From NCBI GenBank assembly GCA_937885345.1, contig CAKZZH010000133.1, positions 11,745 to 75,744 on the forward strand: a stretch of 64,000 nt of DNA, in the 5' to 3' direction. The translations under genes were made by a program, and so were the position numbers. The DNA comes from an uncultured Lachnospiraceae bacterium. Its GTDB lineage: Bacteria > Bacillota > Clostridia > Lachnospirales > Lachnospiraceae. The notes under the pieces are model-generated. The model was not told where the DNA came from and made no database searches. It saw nothing but the letters and a program-made list of their open reading frames with translations. Shown here in pieces: positions 33,808 through 42,745 of the stretch; within the stretch, counting starts at the first letter, position 1, and every line of letters begins with the position of its first letter.

Positions 33808-34830
33808 ATGTCGAATGTTAAAATGATTAGTCCTGCAGTTCCTAACATGCCCTGGCAGGACAGACCCGAAGGAATCAAAGGTGCTCCTATATGGAGATAT
33901 ACCGAGAATCCTATTGTAGGAAGAAATCCTCTGGACAATGTCGCTAGAATTTTCAATAGTGCCGTAATGCCTTATGAAGGCAAATTCATAGGCGTTTTCA
34001 GAGGCGAGCAGACCAATGGTGTTCCTTATATTTATCTTGGAAGAAGTGAGGATGCTATACATTGGGAGTTCGATAAAGAGAAGATTAACTTTGTAAATGA
34101 AGCCGGCGAGCCTTTTATGCCATATTATGCATATGATCCCAGACTTGTTAAGGTTGAAGATACATATTATATAATCTGGTGCGGCGATTTCTACGGAGCT
34201 GCGATCGGTCTTGCTAAGACAACCGACTTCAAGACCTTTACGAGAATTGACAATCCGTTCATTCCTTTTAACAGGAATGCTGTTCTTTTCCCTCGTAAAA
34301 TAAACGGCAATTTCGTAATGCTCAGCCGTCCTTCAGACAGCGGACATACACCTTTCGGTGATATTTTCCTTAGCGAAAGTCCAGACCTTGTATACTGGGG
34401 TAAGCACAGACATGTTATGGGCCGCGGCAATGAATGGTGGGAGTCCGTTAAGATCGGCGGAGGCGCTGCACCCATCGAGACCAGCGAAGGTTGGTTGCTC
34501 TTTTACCATGGTGTAAGCGGAACCTGTAACGGATTCGTATATTCGATCGGTGGAGCGATACTTGATATCGATAATCCTTCGATCGTAAAATACAGATGTG
34601 AGAATTTTATTCTTACACCCGAAGAGTGGTATGAAGAGAGAGGCTTCGTTCCCAATGTTTGCTTCCCTTGCGCTACCATTCACGACTCCGAGACCGGAAG
34701 AATCGCACTTTACTATGGTTGTGCGGACAGCTATGTATCTCTTGCTTTTACGCAGCTTGATGATATTGTTGCATATATCAAGGATCACAGCGTAACAAGC
34801 ACCACCGATACAGAAATCGGAATTCATTAA
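33808..34830 (+). CDS. GH130 beta-1,4-mannooligosaccharide phosphorylase
   Basis: This 340-residue five-bladed propeller enzyme is of family GH130. It cleaves the non-reducing mannose of beta-1,4-mannooligosaccharides with phosphate, giving mannose 1-phosphate. The single catalytic Asp is probably Asp110 in YYAYDPRL. Phosphate-binding Arg/Lys/His residues are expected in FRGEQTNG, MLSRPSDSGH and the later YHGVSG region. Length and motifs resemble subfamily 2 (mannooligosaccharide phosphorylase) more than the longer mannosylglucose phosphorylases; this is judged from memory. There is no signal peptide, so it acts in the cytosol on imported sugars. AAGGAG lies eight bases before ATG 33808. Confidence 0.9.
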   Translation: MSNVKMISPAVPNMPWQDRPEGIKGAPIWRYTENPIVGRNPLDNVARIFNSAVMPYEGKFIGVFRGEQTNGVPYIYLGRSEDAIHWEFDKEKINFVNEAGEPFMPYYAYDPRLVKVEDTYYIIWCGDFYGAAIGLAKTTDFKTFTRIDNPFIPFNRNAVLFPRKINGNFVMLSRPSDSGHTPFGDIFLSESPDLVYWGKHRHVMGRGNEWWESVKIGGGAAPIETSEGWLLFYHGVSGTCNGFVYSIGGAILDIDNPSIVKYRCENFILTPEEWYEERGFVPNVCFPCATIHDSETGRIALYYGCADSYVSLAFTQLDDIVAYIKDHSVTSTTDTEIGIH

Positions 34831-34843
34831 TTCTAAAGGTATT

Positions 34844-34877
34844 TCCCGCAGCTCATGACGTATATAGGGCTGCGGGA
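34844..34877 (+). other. Hairpin between GH130 and GH36 genes
   Basis: TCCCGCAG (34844-34851) pairs with CTGCGGGA (34870-34877). No T-run follows, so it may be a stabiliser or weak attenuator. A TATAAT at 34888-34893 lacks a good -35 box. Confidence 0.5.
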
Positions 34878-34912
34878 TTATGCCGATTATAATACTTATG
34901 GGAGAATATTAA

Positions 34913-37117
34913 ATGGCGATTATTTTTGATGAATCAAGACATCTTTTTATGATCGGTACCGAGAACACAAGCTATATTATGGCCATTACTGCGGGAAAAT
35001 ATCTCGGTCACATTTATTACGGACGCAAGGTTAACAAGCCTGCGGGCGAGGCAATTCTTCGCGTAAAGGAGCTTGCCTTTGTGGACAGAGATTTTATCGG
35101 TGAGAAAGGAAGTTTCGGTGACGGATATCCTTTTGAGTTCGGCAGTGCGGGAATAGGTGATTTCCGCGAAAGTTGTATTGAGATAATGAATGAAAACGGC
35201 CAGATAGGAGCGGAATTCATTTACAGATCGCACAGAATCTTTGACGGGAAGCCAGGTCTTAAAGGCCTTCCGGCTACTTTTGCAAATGAAAACGACGCAC
35301 AGACTCTTGAGATAACTCTTATGGGCGAAGTGCTTGGAATAGATCTTATCCTCAGTTACAGCGTATTTGAAGGAAGCGACGCGATTGCAAGACATGTACG
35401 CGTTGTGAATAACGGCGGTAGTACGGTGTATCTTAATAAAATAAACAGTGCATGCATTGAGCTTAATAATAAAGATTACGAGATGCTCACAATGTACGGA
35501 TCTTGGGCTAGAGAGAGGGCGATAAGCAGGACACCTATCGGTTACGGTCGCCACAGTACATTTACGACCAGGGGTATTTCGAGCCACCAGAGTCATCCTT
35601 TTTATGCGGTTCTCGGCAAGGATACCGGAGAGGATTCGGGCGAGATATACGGAATGCATTTCGTATATTCCGGGAATTTTGAAGGCGTTGTGGAGAGAAC
35701 ACAGCACGATGAGCTCAGAATGACGATGGGCATCAATTCATATAATTTCAGATGGAAGATGGAGCCCGGTGAAGAGTTTATTGCGCCGGAGGTTATAACC
35801 GTATATTCCTGTGAAGGAATCGGTAAAATGACAAGAACGCTTCACGATCTGTATCGTACTCATCTTATCAGAAGTAAGTATCTTCACAAGAAGAGACCGA
35901 TCCTGCTTAATAACTGGGAAGCAACTTATTTTGATTTTAATATGGATAAGCTTCTGGATATCGCAAGATGTGCCAAGGAGCAGGGAATCGAAATGCTCGT
36001 AATGGATGACGGATGGTTCGGAAAAAGAAACTCCGACAACTGTTCGCTCGGCGACTGGAAGGTTAATACCGAGAAACTCCCTGAGGGCATTGAAGGCCTT
36101 GTAAAAAGGGTTAATGAGATTGGCCTTGAATTCGGTATATGGTTTGAACCGGAGATGGTTTCGCCGGATTCCGATCTATACAGAGCGCATCCTGATTATG
36201 CGATCGCGATACCCGGAAGAGAGGCGGCACAGGTCAGAAGCCAGTATGTACTTGATATTACAAGGGATGAGGTTCGTGACTATGTATATGAGAGTGTGGC
36301 AAATATTCTCAGAAGTGCCAATATCCGTTATGTAAAATGGGATATGAACAGGCCGATGACGGATGTCGGAAGTATTTTATACAAAGGAGATACGGCCGGC
36401 GAGTTCTATCACAGATATGTGCTTGCACTGTACGATCTTCAGGAGAGGCTTACAAGCGAATTCCCCGATCTTCTTCTTGAAAACTGTACAAGCGGCGGTG
36501 GAAGATTCGATCCCGGAATGCTTTATTACAGCCCTCAGATTTGGGCCTCCGATGATACCGATGCGATCGAGAGACTTACCATACAGCGCGGAACGGCGAT
36601 GCTTTATCCGCTCTCGTCGATTGGCGCACATGTCAGCGATTGTCCGAATCACATCGTCGGAAGGAGTACATCCTTTGAAACGAGGGGCTATGTAGCACTT
36701 GCGGGTACTTTCGGATACGAGCTCGATGTAACGCGCATTCCCGAGGACGATCGTAAAATGATCCCCGCGCAGGTGGCGATGTACCACAAATATAATGACC
36801 TGGTTCGTGAGGGAGATTATTACAGGATTGCCAATATCTGCGATACCAATGAATTTGACGCATGGATGGTTACGTCCAAGGATAAGAAGGAAGCACTTGT
36901 AACTTACATTCAGGTAAGAGGCGCAGCCAATATAAGAAGCCGCATCATCACTCTTAAGGGCCTTGACCCGGATGCTGTATATGTACTTGAAAACAGCGGC
37001 GAGGGCGATGCTCCCTGCAAGGAGTTCTATGGTGACGAGCTTATGAACATAGGCTTTGTAACCGATAAAATATGGGGTGACGGAAGCGGACGGCTTTATC
37101 ATTTTACGGCGAAATAA
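34913..37117 (+). CDS. GH36 alpha-galactosidase
   Basis: This 734-residue enzyme has the full GH36 layout: N-terminal beta-supersandwich (about 1-320), a barrel with NNWEATYFDFN and VMDDGWFGKRN, and a C-terminal beta domain. The nucleophile is Asp477 in VKWDMNRPM. The acid/base lies in the Asp pair at 547-548 (WASDDTDAIERL). LLENCTSGGGRFDPGM marks the substrate loop. It removes alpha-1,6-galactose side chains from imported galactomannan oligosaccharides. There is no signal peptide, so it acts in the cytosol, consistent with the order import, debranching, phosphorolysis. GGGAGAA precedes ATG 34913. Confidence 0.95.
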   Translation: MAIIFDESRHLFMIGTENTSYIMAITAGKYLGHIYYGRKVNKPAGEAILRVKELAFVDRDFIGEKGSFGDGYPFEFGSAGIGDFRESCIEIMNENGQIGAEFIYRSHRIFDGKPGLKGLPATFANENDAQTLEITLMGEVLGIDLILSYSVFEGSDAIARHVRVVNNGGSTVYLNKINSACIELNNKDYEMLTMYGSWARERAISRTPIGYGRHSTFTTRGISSHQSHPFYAVLGKDTGEDSGEIYGMHFVYSGNFEGVVERTQHDELRMTMGINSYNFRWKMEPGEEFIAPEVITVYSCEGIGKMTRTLHDLYRTHLIRSKYLHKKRPILLNNWEATYFDFNMDKLLDIARCAKEQGIEMLVMDDGWFGKRNSDNCSLGDWKVNTEKLPEGIEGLVKRVNEIGLEFGIWFEPEMVSPDSDLYRAHPDYAIAIPGREAAQVRSQYVLDITRDEVRDYVYESVANILRSANIRYVKWDMNRPMTDVGSILYKGDTAGEFYHRYVLALYDLQERLTSEFPDLLLENCTSGGGRFDPGMLYYSPQIWASDDTDAIERLTIQRGTAMLYPLSSIGAHVSDCPNHIVGRSTSFETRGYVALAGTFGYELDVTRIPEDDRKMIPAQVAMYHKYNDLVREGDYYRIANICDTNEFDAWMVTSKDKKEALVTYIQVRGAANIRSRIITLKGLDPDAVYVLENSGEGDAPCKEFYGDELMNIGFVTDKIWGDGSGRLYHFTAK

Positions 37118-37212
37118 GCCGGGACTAAAGCGCCGCGCGGCATGCAGTTCAGAATATCAGATACTTTCCGGTTTTGGCCGGATGATGACTATATAATACG
37201 AGGAGAATCGAA

Positions 37213-38223
37213 ATGGAATACAGTTTTGCAAATGATATCAGCAAATATGTAAGGATGAAGGGACGTATCGTATATAAGGACGGTGCTGCGTACCTGGGTT
37301 TTACCAACAGCAGTATTACCGTTAAGGTTAACGGCGGTCCGATAAGCATGCATATTACGAGCGTGGATAACGGCACCGAGAACAGACCGATGTTAAGGCT
37401 TTATATCGACGGAGTTAAAATGCGTGATATACCTGTTGACGATTCGGACGATACGGTGCTTCTTGCAAGCTTTGACAATGATGTTCATGAGCTTACGCTC
37501 GTTAAAATAACAGAGGCCGCTATGAGCCATGTTGCCATTCACGAGATCTATGCTGACAACGGGCTTCTTGAAATCAGCAGTGAGGATGATCGCAAGAAAA
37601 TTGAGTTTATCGGTGATTCCATAACCTGCGGATACGGTGTCCTTGCACCTCCGGTATCCGAATATACGGTAAGAGATGAGGACGGAGAATTGTCTTACTC
37701 GAACTTCGTCGCAAAAGGACTTGATCTTGATGCAAGATGGGTGAGCATTTCCGGATACGGTGTATATGTCGATTATCAGGGAAATCCCGAGCTTGTTCTA
37801 CCCAAGTATTATCCTTATCAGAACAAGTATGTGGACGATACGCTTCCCGCCGATTATGATGAATTCAAGCCCGACCTTATAATCGTTAATCTCGGAACCA
37901 ACGACTCCGGCCATTTGCATAAACCTGAGATTGAGCAGGGCTTCTATGATGCGTATGAGAAATTCCTGTATTATTTGAGAGAGGTTCATCCCGAGGCTAA
38001 TATCCTTTGCGTGCTCGGTACACTTGCTCCCGGATTTTACAAATATGTCGATAAAGTACTGACTAAGGTTAAAGCGCAGGGCTTTGAGCGTATCTACGGT
38101 CTTGAACTTCCTGAGCATGATGTGGCAAATGACGGAATAGCTGACGGACATCCTTCAAGGTTTACCCATAAGAAGGATGCAGACCGCATAATCAAATTCA
38201 TTCAGGATAACAATCTGCTGTAA
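37213..38223 (+). CDS. CE2-family acetylesterase
   Basis: This 336-residue two-domain esterase has an N-terminal jelly-roll (about 1-125) and a C-terminal SGNH domain. The nucleophile Ser136 lies in FIGDSITCGYG; NLGTNDSGH gives the oxyanion Asn; the late ADGHPS carries Asp311 and His313. The CE2 family removes acetyl groups from xylan, mannan and glucomannan oligosaccharides; the locus makes acetyl-mannooligosaccharides the likely substrate. It lacks a signal peptide and so acts in the cytosol. The GAGGAGAA site lies six bases before ATG 37213. The gap to the GH36 gene holds only short GC-rich hairpins. Confidence 0.88.
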   Translation: MEYSFANDISKYVRMKGRIVYKDGAAYLGFTNSSITVKVNGGPISMHITSVDNGTENRPMLRLYIDGVKMRDIPVDDSDDTVLLASFDNDVHELTLVKITEAAMSHVAIHEIYADNGLLEISSEDDRKKIEFIGDSITCGYGVLAPPVSEYTVRDEDGELSYSNFVAKGLDLDARWVSISGYGVYVDYQGNPELVLPKYYPYQNKYVDDTLPADYDEFKPDLIIVNLGTNDSGHLHKPEIEQGFYDAYEKFLYYLREVHPEANILCVLGTLAPGFYKYVDKVLTKVKAQGFERIYGLELPEHDVANDGIADGHPSRFTHKKDADRIIKFIQDNNLL

Positions 38224-38238
38224 AATATTAAACATACC

Positions 38239-38260
38239 AAGATGCCCTGCGGGGCATCTT
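38239..38260 (+). terminator. Hairpin/attenuator between the two esterase genes
   Basis: AAGATGCCC (38239-38247) pairs perfectly with GGGCATCTT (38252-38260) with a 4-base loop. Only a short T stretch is included in the stem base, so termination is probably partial. Confidence 0.5.
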
Positions 38261-38279
38261 TGGGCTTACGGAGGAAGAT

Positions 38280-39047
38280 ATGATGGATTTTACAAAGCTT
38301 AATCTCGGAGTTGACGGTGACAGCATTACAGCGGGCGACCAGTGGTCTTATCATGTATACAAGAAGCTTGGCTTTGCCACACACAGCAATGTTGCGGTCG
38401 GAAGCTCCGTATGGTATAAGAGGACTTTCACAAGGGGTGATAAAAGCGTAACGACGCAGAACTACGATGATGCGGATTTTGCGGGTATCAGCGGCGGCTG
38501 GGAAGAAACCGATGATATGGATGAGCTCCTTATGAGAGCAAATAACTGCGCGGTAGTGCATATTCAGCAGTTTATTGCCGGATATCGTAAGGGTAATATT
38601 CCTGCGCCTGATGTGTTTGCGTTTGCAATGGGAACAAATGATGAGGAAAATATGCTCGGTGATGTTTCCAAAGTGCTTTCCGGCAAGAGCCTTGAAGGCA
38701 ATGAGAATATCGATCTTTTTACCGAGGCGGGAGCGATGAGGTATTGTATTCAGACAATTGCCGAGAATTTTCCGAATGCGAGGATCTTTGTAAATACACC
38801 GATCCAGACGGCAAGACCTGAGCACAATGCCAAGATCGAAAAACAGATCAGAGAGGTATTTATTCCGGTTTGCGGCGCTATGGGCGTTCAGCTCATCGAC
38901 TGCTTCCATGAATGCGGGATCTGCGAGAAATTCGAAGTCATAGACGGTGAGGGAAGGTATCTGAGAGACGGCCTTCATCCCATGGAAAACGGGCAGGAAA
39001 GAGAAGGACTCTATGTGGCTTCTCAGATCGCTGCAAGGATGTATTGA
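38280..39047 (+). CDS. SGNH-hydrolase-type esterase
   Basis: This 255-residue single-domain SGNH hydrolase has block I GVDGDSITAG (Ser15), block III-like FAMGTNDE with the conserved Asn, and block V RDGLHPMENG (Asp230, His233). It has neither signal peptide nor extra binding module. In gut Firmicutes, mannan loci carry two complementary acetylesterases with different position preference (a CE2 and a CE17). This gene follows a CE2 gene and might play the second role, but it is shorter than two-domain CE17 enzymes and I cannot place it in a family. ATG 38280 follows GGAGG closely; the adjacent ATG 38283 is also possible. It is the last gene of the mannan locus. Confidence 0.8.
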   Translation: MMDFTKLNLGVDGDSITAGDQWSYHVYKKLGFATHSNVAVGSSVWYKRTFTRGDKSVTTQNYDDADFAGISGGWEETDDMDELLMRANNCAVVHIQQFIAGYRKGNIPAPDVFAFAMGTNDEENMLGDVSKVLSGKSLEGNENIDLFTEAGAMRYCIQTIAENFPNARIFVNTPIQTARPEHNAKIEKQIREVFIPVCGAMGVQLIDCFHECGICEKFEVIDGEGRYLRDGLHPMENGQEREGLYVASQIAARMY

Positions 39048-39069
39048 TCATTATTAAGAGAATACGAAG

Positions 39070-39747
39070 ATGATTATTGATGAGATAATAAAATCCCGTG
39101 AAGAGGAATTTGCGCTTTTTACGGCAAAGACCATACCGGGATTTGATAATGAACATTTTATAGGGGTCAGAACGCCGAGACTTAAGGCAATTGCTAGAGA
39201 ATATAAGGACAGTGACGAGGCCGGGAGATTCATGGCTTCGCTGCCGCACAGGTACTTTGAAGAGGATCAGGTCCATGCGTTTCTGATAAGCAACATTAAG
39301 GATTCAGATGAATGCATTAAGAAGATTTGTGAATTTCTGCCGTATGTGGATAACTGGGCAACCTGCGATCAGATGAATCCCAAATGCTTTAAGAAATACC
39401 CCGACAAACTGCTGCCTTATATCCGCAAATGGCTCAAATCCGATCATACCTACGCTGTCAGATTCGGTATTAAGATGCTTATGGATCATTATCTGGATGA
39501 GCTGTATAATGACGAATATCCGAAGATGCTTATTAAGATCCGCTCGGATGAGTATTATATCAATATGATGCTTGCCTGGTATTTTGCCACGGCACTTGCA
39601 AAAAGGTATGAGGATATTTTACCGATCATAGAAGGTAAAATGCTTGATAAATGGGTGCACAACAAGACCATTCAAAAGTCAGTCGAAAGCTACAGGATAA
39701 CGGATGAGCAGAAGGCTGAACTAAGAAAACTCAAGATAAAAAAATAA
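39070..39747 (+). CDS. AlkD-like DNA alkylation repair protein
   Basis: This 225-residue all-helical protein of the AlkD/ALK HEAT-repeat family shows GVRTPRLKAIAREY near residue 34, the paired acidic/aromatic repeat motifs FEEDQVHAFLIS and VDNWATCDQM, and a C-terminal AWYFATALAKRYE. AlkD glycosylases remove positively charged alkylated bases such as 3-methyladenine or 7-methylguanine without flipping the base; the Trp-Asp pair around VDNWATCD is consistent with an active family member. There is no signal or membrane segment. It starts 22 bp after the esterase gene, behind a weak ribosome-binding site, and is probably carried along on its transcript without a functional link. Confidence 0.85.
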   Translation: MIIDEIIKSREEEFALFTAKTIPGFDNEHFIGVRTPRLKAIAREYKDSDEAGRFMASLPHRYFEEDQVHAFLISNIKDSDECIKKICEFLPYVDNWATCDQMNPKCFKKYPDKLLPYIRKWLKSDHTYAVRFGIKMLMDHYLDELYNDEYPKMLIKIRSDEYYINMMLAWYFATALAKRYEDILPIIEGKMLDKWVHNKTIQKSVESYRITDEQKAELRKLKIKK

Positions 39748-39749
39748 GC

Positions 39750-39778
39750 TTAAAATTATCGCCCTAAAGTAGTATAAT
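39750..39778 (+). promoter_or_regulatory. Promoter of the rnf operon
   Basis: TTAAAA (39750-39755) and TATAAT (39773-39778) have a 17-base spacer, 31 bases before the rnfC start. Confidence 0.55.
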
Positions 39779-39809
39779 CTATATGTATTAATGAGAAGGA
39801 AGGCAGTGT

Positions 39810-41129
39810 ATGGGATTACTTACTTTTAAGGGAGGAGTTCATCCGTATGACGGAAAGGAACTCTCTAGAGACTGTGCGATCGAGGAACTCAAACCGGGTT
39901 CTGTTCTTGTTTTTCCTTTATCGCAGCATATAGGTGCCCCCGCAAAGCCGATAGTGGCTGTGGGAGACCATGTTCTGGCAGGACAGAAGATCGCCGAAAA
40001 GGGCGGTTTTATCTCAGCCAATATTCATTCATCCGTTTCGGGAACCGTTAAGAAAATCGAACCCCGTCTTACAGCAATAAACGGACTTGTTAATTCCATC
40101 GTTATAGAAAACGATGGTTTATATGAGTGCGCCGGGAAACTTAATGACAGGCCCTGGAACGATCTTACAAGAGATGAGATAATACATATCATCGACGAGG
40201 CAGGGATCGTAGGAATGGGCGGTGCGGGTTTCCCCGCAAGTGTAAAGCTTTCTCCGAAGGATCCCGATTCAATTGAATATGTTATAGTTAACGGCGCCGA
40301 ATGCGAACCCTATCTTACTTCGGATTACAGGCGCATGCTCGAGGCTCCCGATCAGCTTATCGAAGGACTGAAGATCGCCGTAAGCCTGTTTAAGAATGCT
40401 AAGGGCGTTATCGGTATCGAGGACAATAAGCCGGAAGCTATAAAGCTTCTTACCGAGAAGGTCAAGGATATACCCAATATCGAGGTTGCTCCCCTTAAGA
40501 CCAAATATCCTCAGGGTGGTGAGAGATTTCTTATTAAGGCCATTACGGGCCGTAAGATCAATTCTAAAATGCTTCCTTCGGATGCGGGCTGCGTTGTTCA
40601 TAATGTGGATACGATCGTCTCGATATATCAGGCCGTTGTCGAAGGCAGACCGCTTACAAGACGAATCGTGACGGTTACCGGCGATGCGGTTAAGACGCCG
40701 AAGAATTATTATGTATATCTTGGAATGAGCTTTAAGGAGCTTATAGAAGCGGCGGGCGGATTTGATGTGCAGCCTGAGAAAGTGATCTCCGGCGGTCCTA
40801 TGATGGGATTCTCATTTTACTCGCTTGATGTTCCCCTTGTAAAAGGTTCGTCATCGCTTCTTGCATACAAAAAGGACAATGTTCCTCATACGCCCGAGCA
40901 GGCTTGTATCAGATGCGGAAGGTGTGCACAGGCGTGTCCCGAGGGTCTCATGCCTATGAAACTTGCCGCAGCGGCGCTTCGTGGAGATGAGGAAACCTTT
41001 GTTAAACTCGGCGGTCTCGAATGCGTCGAATGCGGAAGCTGTGCCTATGCATGTCCTTCCAAAAGACAGGTTACTCAGGCCTGCCGTACTATGAAGAAAA
41101 TAGTTCTCGATAAGAGACGCAGAAAGTAG
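39810..41129 (+). CDS. rnfC: Rnf electron-transport complex subunit C
   Basis: This 439-residue subunit binds NADH/FMN and carries Fe-S clusters. The Rnf complex moves electrons from reduced ferredoxin to NAD+ while pumping Na+ or H+. Visible features are the NADH/FMN domain with GMGGAGFPASVK (about 136-147), the SLBB-like region, and two [4Fe-4S] motifs near the end, CIRCGRCAQACP (about 367-378) and CVECGSCAYACP (about 406-417). It is peripheral, on the cytoplasmic side. It is the first gene of rnfCDGEAB, preceded by its own promoter and GAAGGAAGG. The order matches other clostridial Rnf operons. Confidence 0.95.
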   Translation: MGLLTFKGGVHPYDGKELSRDCAIEELKPGSVLVFPLSQHIGAPAKPIVAVGDHVLAGQKIAEKGGFISANIHSSVSGTVKKIEPRLTAINGLVNSIVIENDGLYECAGKLNDRPWNDLTRDEIIHIIDEAGIVGMGGAGFPASVKLSPKDPDSIEYVIVNGAECEPYLTSDYRRMLEAPDQLIEGLKIAVSLFKNAKGVIGIEDNKPEAIKLLTEKVKDIPNIEVAPLKTKYPQGGERFLIKAITGRKINSKMLPSDAGCVVHNVDTIVSIYQAVVEGRPLTRRIVTVTGDAVKTPKNYYVYLGMSFKELIEAAGGFDVQPEKVISGGPMMGFSFYSLDVPLVKGSSSLLAYKKDNVPHTPEQACIRCGRCAQACPEGLMPMKLAAAALRGDEETFVKLGGLECVECGSCAYACPSKRQVTQACRTMKKIVLDKRRRK

Positions 41130-41141
41130 GAGGGCGATGTA

Positions 41142-42089
41142 ATGGATAAAATACAATATAACGTGTCGTCTTCTCCGCATGTGAGGGACAGATCGTCAAC
41201 CAACCGAATAATGATCGATGTGTGCATTGCACTCCTTCCTGCCTGTGCTTTCGGCATATATAATTTTGGGATCAGGGCGCTTTGGGTACTTCTTGCGGCA
41301 GTTGTAACTTCGGTCCTTTCGGAGTTTCTTTACTGTAAGATCCTTAAGAAACCCATTACGATCCGCGATTTCTCCGCAGTTGTAACAGGACTTCTTATCG
41401 GAATGAATATGCCGCATACAATGCCGATCTGGATGGTATGTCTCGGTAGTATATTTGCGATAATAATCGTTAAGCAGCTCTTCGGCGGACTCGGTCAGAA
41501 TTTTATGAACCCGGCGCTTGCCGCAAGATGTTTTCTGCTTATTTCCTTTGCAGGTAAAATGACCGCATTCACTTACGACGGCATCAGTTCGGCAACGCCT
41601 CTTGCCGTTATCAAAGCAGGAGAGACATATGATCTTCTTGATATGTTTATCGGAAGAACGGGCGGAGTTATAGGTGAAACAAGCGTTATCGCGCTTCTTG
41701 TCGGCGCCTCATACCTCCTTATAAGACGTGTGATCACTCCTTTAATACCTCTTGTTTATATCGGTGTATTTGCCGTATTTACGCTGCTTTTCGGCGGACA
41801 CGGCTTTGATATGTATTACCTCGGATGCCAGATCTGTGGCGGCGGTCTTATCCTCGGTGCGTTCTTTATGGCAACCGATTATGTTACATCACCCGTTACC
41901 TTCGCCGGTAAAATGATCTATGCCGCATTACTCGGTATACTTACAGGCGTATTCAGAATCTTCGGCAGCTCGGCCGAAGGCGTATCGTATGCAATAATCA
42001 TAGGCAACTGCCTTGTCCCTCTCATCGAGAAATTCACCATTCCCAGACCATTCGGTGTGGTGAAGGATAAGAAGGAGGCGTCCAAATGA
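41142..42089 (+). CDS. rnfD: Rnf electron-transport complex subunit D
   Basis: This 315-residue membrane subunit has about nine to ten helices. It carries a covalently bound FMN: the flavinylation motif is DGISSAT, with the modified Thr at about 152 (Dxx(S/T)(G/S)AT pattern). Together with RnfG and RnfE/A it forms the membrane path for electrons and ions. AGGAGGG lies 9 bases before ATG 41142. It overlaps rnfG by four bases. The ApbE-type flavin transferase needed for FMN attachment is not in the window. Confidence 0.94.
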   Translation: MDKIQYNVSSSPHVRDRSSTNRIMIDVCIALLPACAFGIYNFGIRALWVLLAAVVTSVLSEFLYCKILKKPITIRDFSAVVTGLLIGMNMPHTMPIWMVCLGSIFAIIIVKQLFGGLGQNFMNPALAARCFLLISFAGKMTAFTYDGISSATPLAVIKAGETYDLLDMFIGRTGGVIGETSVIALLVGASYLLIRRVITPLIPLVYIGVFAVFTLLFGGHGFDMYYLGCQICGGGLILGAFFMATDYVTSPVTFAGKMIYAALLGILTGVFRIFGSSAEGVSYAIIIGNCLVPLIEKFTIPRPFGVVKDKKEASK

Positions 42090-42745
42090 ATAAAATAGTC
42101 AAAGACACTCTTATTTTATTTGCGATAACCCTTGTTGCCGGCGTACTTCTCGGATTTGTATATAAAGTTACGGAAGGACCGATAGCGGAGCAGAACGAGA
42201 AGATCAAACTGGCGGCATATAATGCGCTGTTTGACACGCTTGATTCATACGAAGTATTGAGCGATGATGTGCTGTCAACCGCTCAGAATATTGTGGATTC
42301 CAAATATTCCGGCGTTACTGTAGATGAGATAGTTACGGCCATGGATTCAAACGGCAGTCTGCTCGGATATATCATCGGCATTACCGATGCCGAGGGCTAC
42401 GGCGGAGATATATCATTCTCGGTCGGAATCAGTATAGACGGCGCGATAACCGGACTTGAGATTTTATCAATAAGCGAGACAGCAGGGCTTGGTATGAAGG
42501 CTAAGGAAGAGTCATTCAGGAGCCAGTACATCGGTATTAGCGAATTCCCTATTACATACAGCAAAACGGGAAAGAGCGCATCCAATGAAATTGACGCCTT
42601 AAGCGGTGCCACCATCACAACCAAAGCGATAACAGGCGGTGTTAATGCGGCCGGAAGCGTCTATGAATACATATCATCCGGTCAGGCAGACGATCAGACG
42701 ATAACACTTGACAGTGAAGCGAAGGGAGGCGATCTTGATGAATAA
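42086..42745 (+). CDS. rnfG: Rnf electron-transport complex subunit G
   Basis: This 219-residue protein has one N-terminal membrane helix and an outside FMN-binding domain. The covalent FMN site is DALSGAT, with Thr176 expected to carry the flavin. It relays electrons between RnfD and the rest of the complex. The C-terminal 30 residues are acidic and Asp/Ser-rich. It starts inside the end of rnfD (GAAGGAGG spacing 7) and overlaps rnfE by 8 bp, indicating tight coupling. Confidence 0.94.
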   Translation: MNKIVKDTLILFAITLVAGVLLGFVYKVTEGPIAEQNEKIKLAAYNALFDTLDSYEVLSDDVLSTAQNIVDSKYSGVTVDEIVTAMDSNGSLLGYIIGITDAEGYGGDISFSVGISIDGAITGLEILSISETAGLGMKAKEESFRSQYIGISEFPITYSKTGKSASNEIDALSGATITTKAITGGVNAAGSVYEYISSGQADDQTITLDSEAKGGDLDE

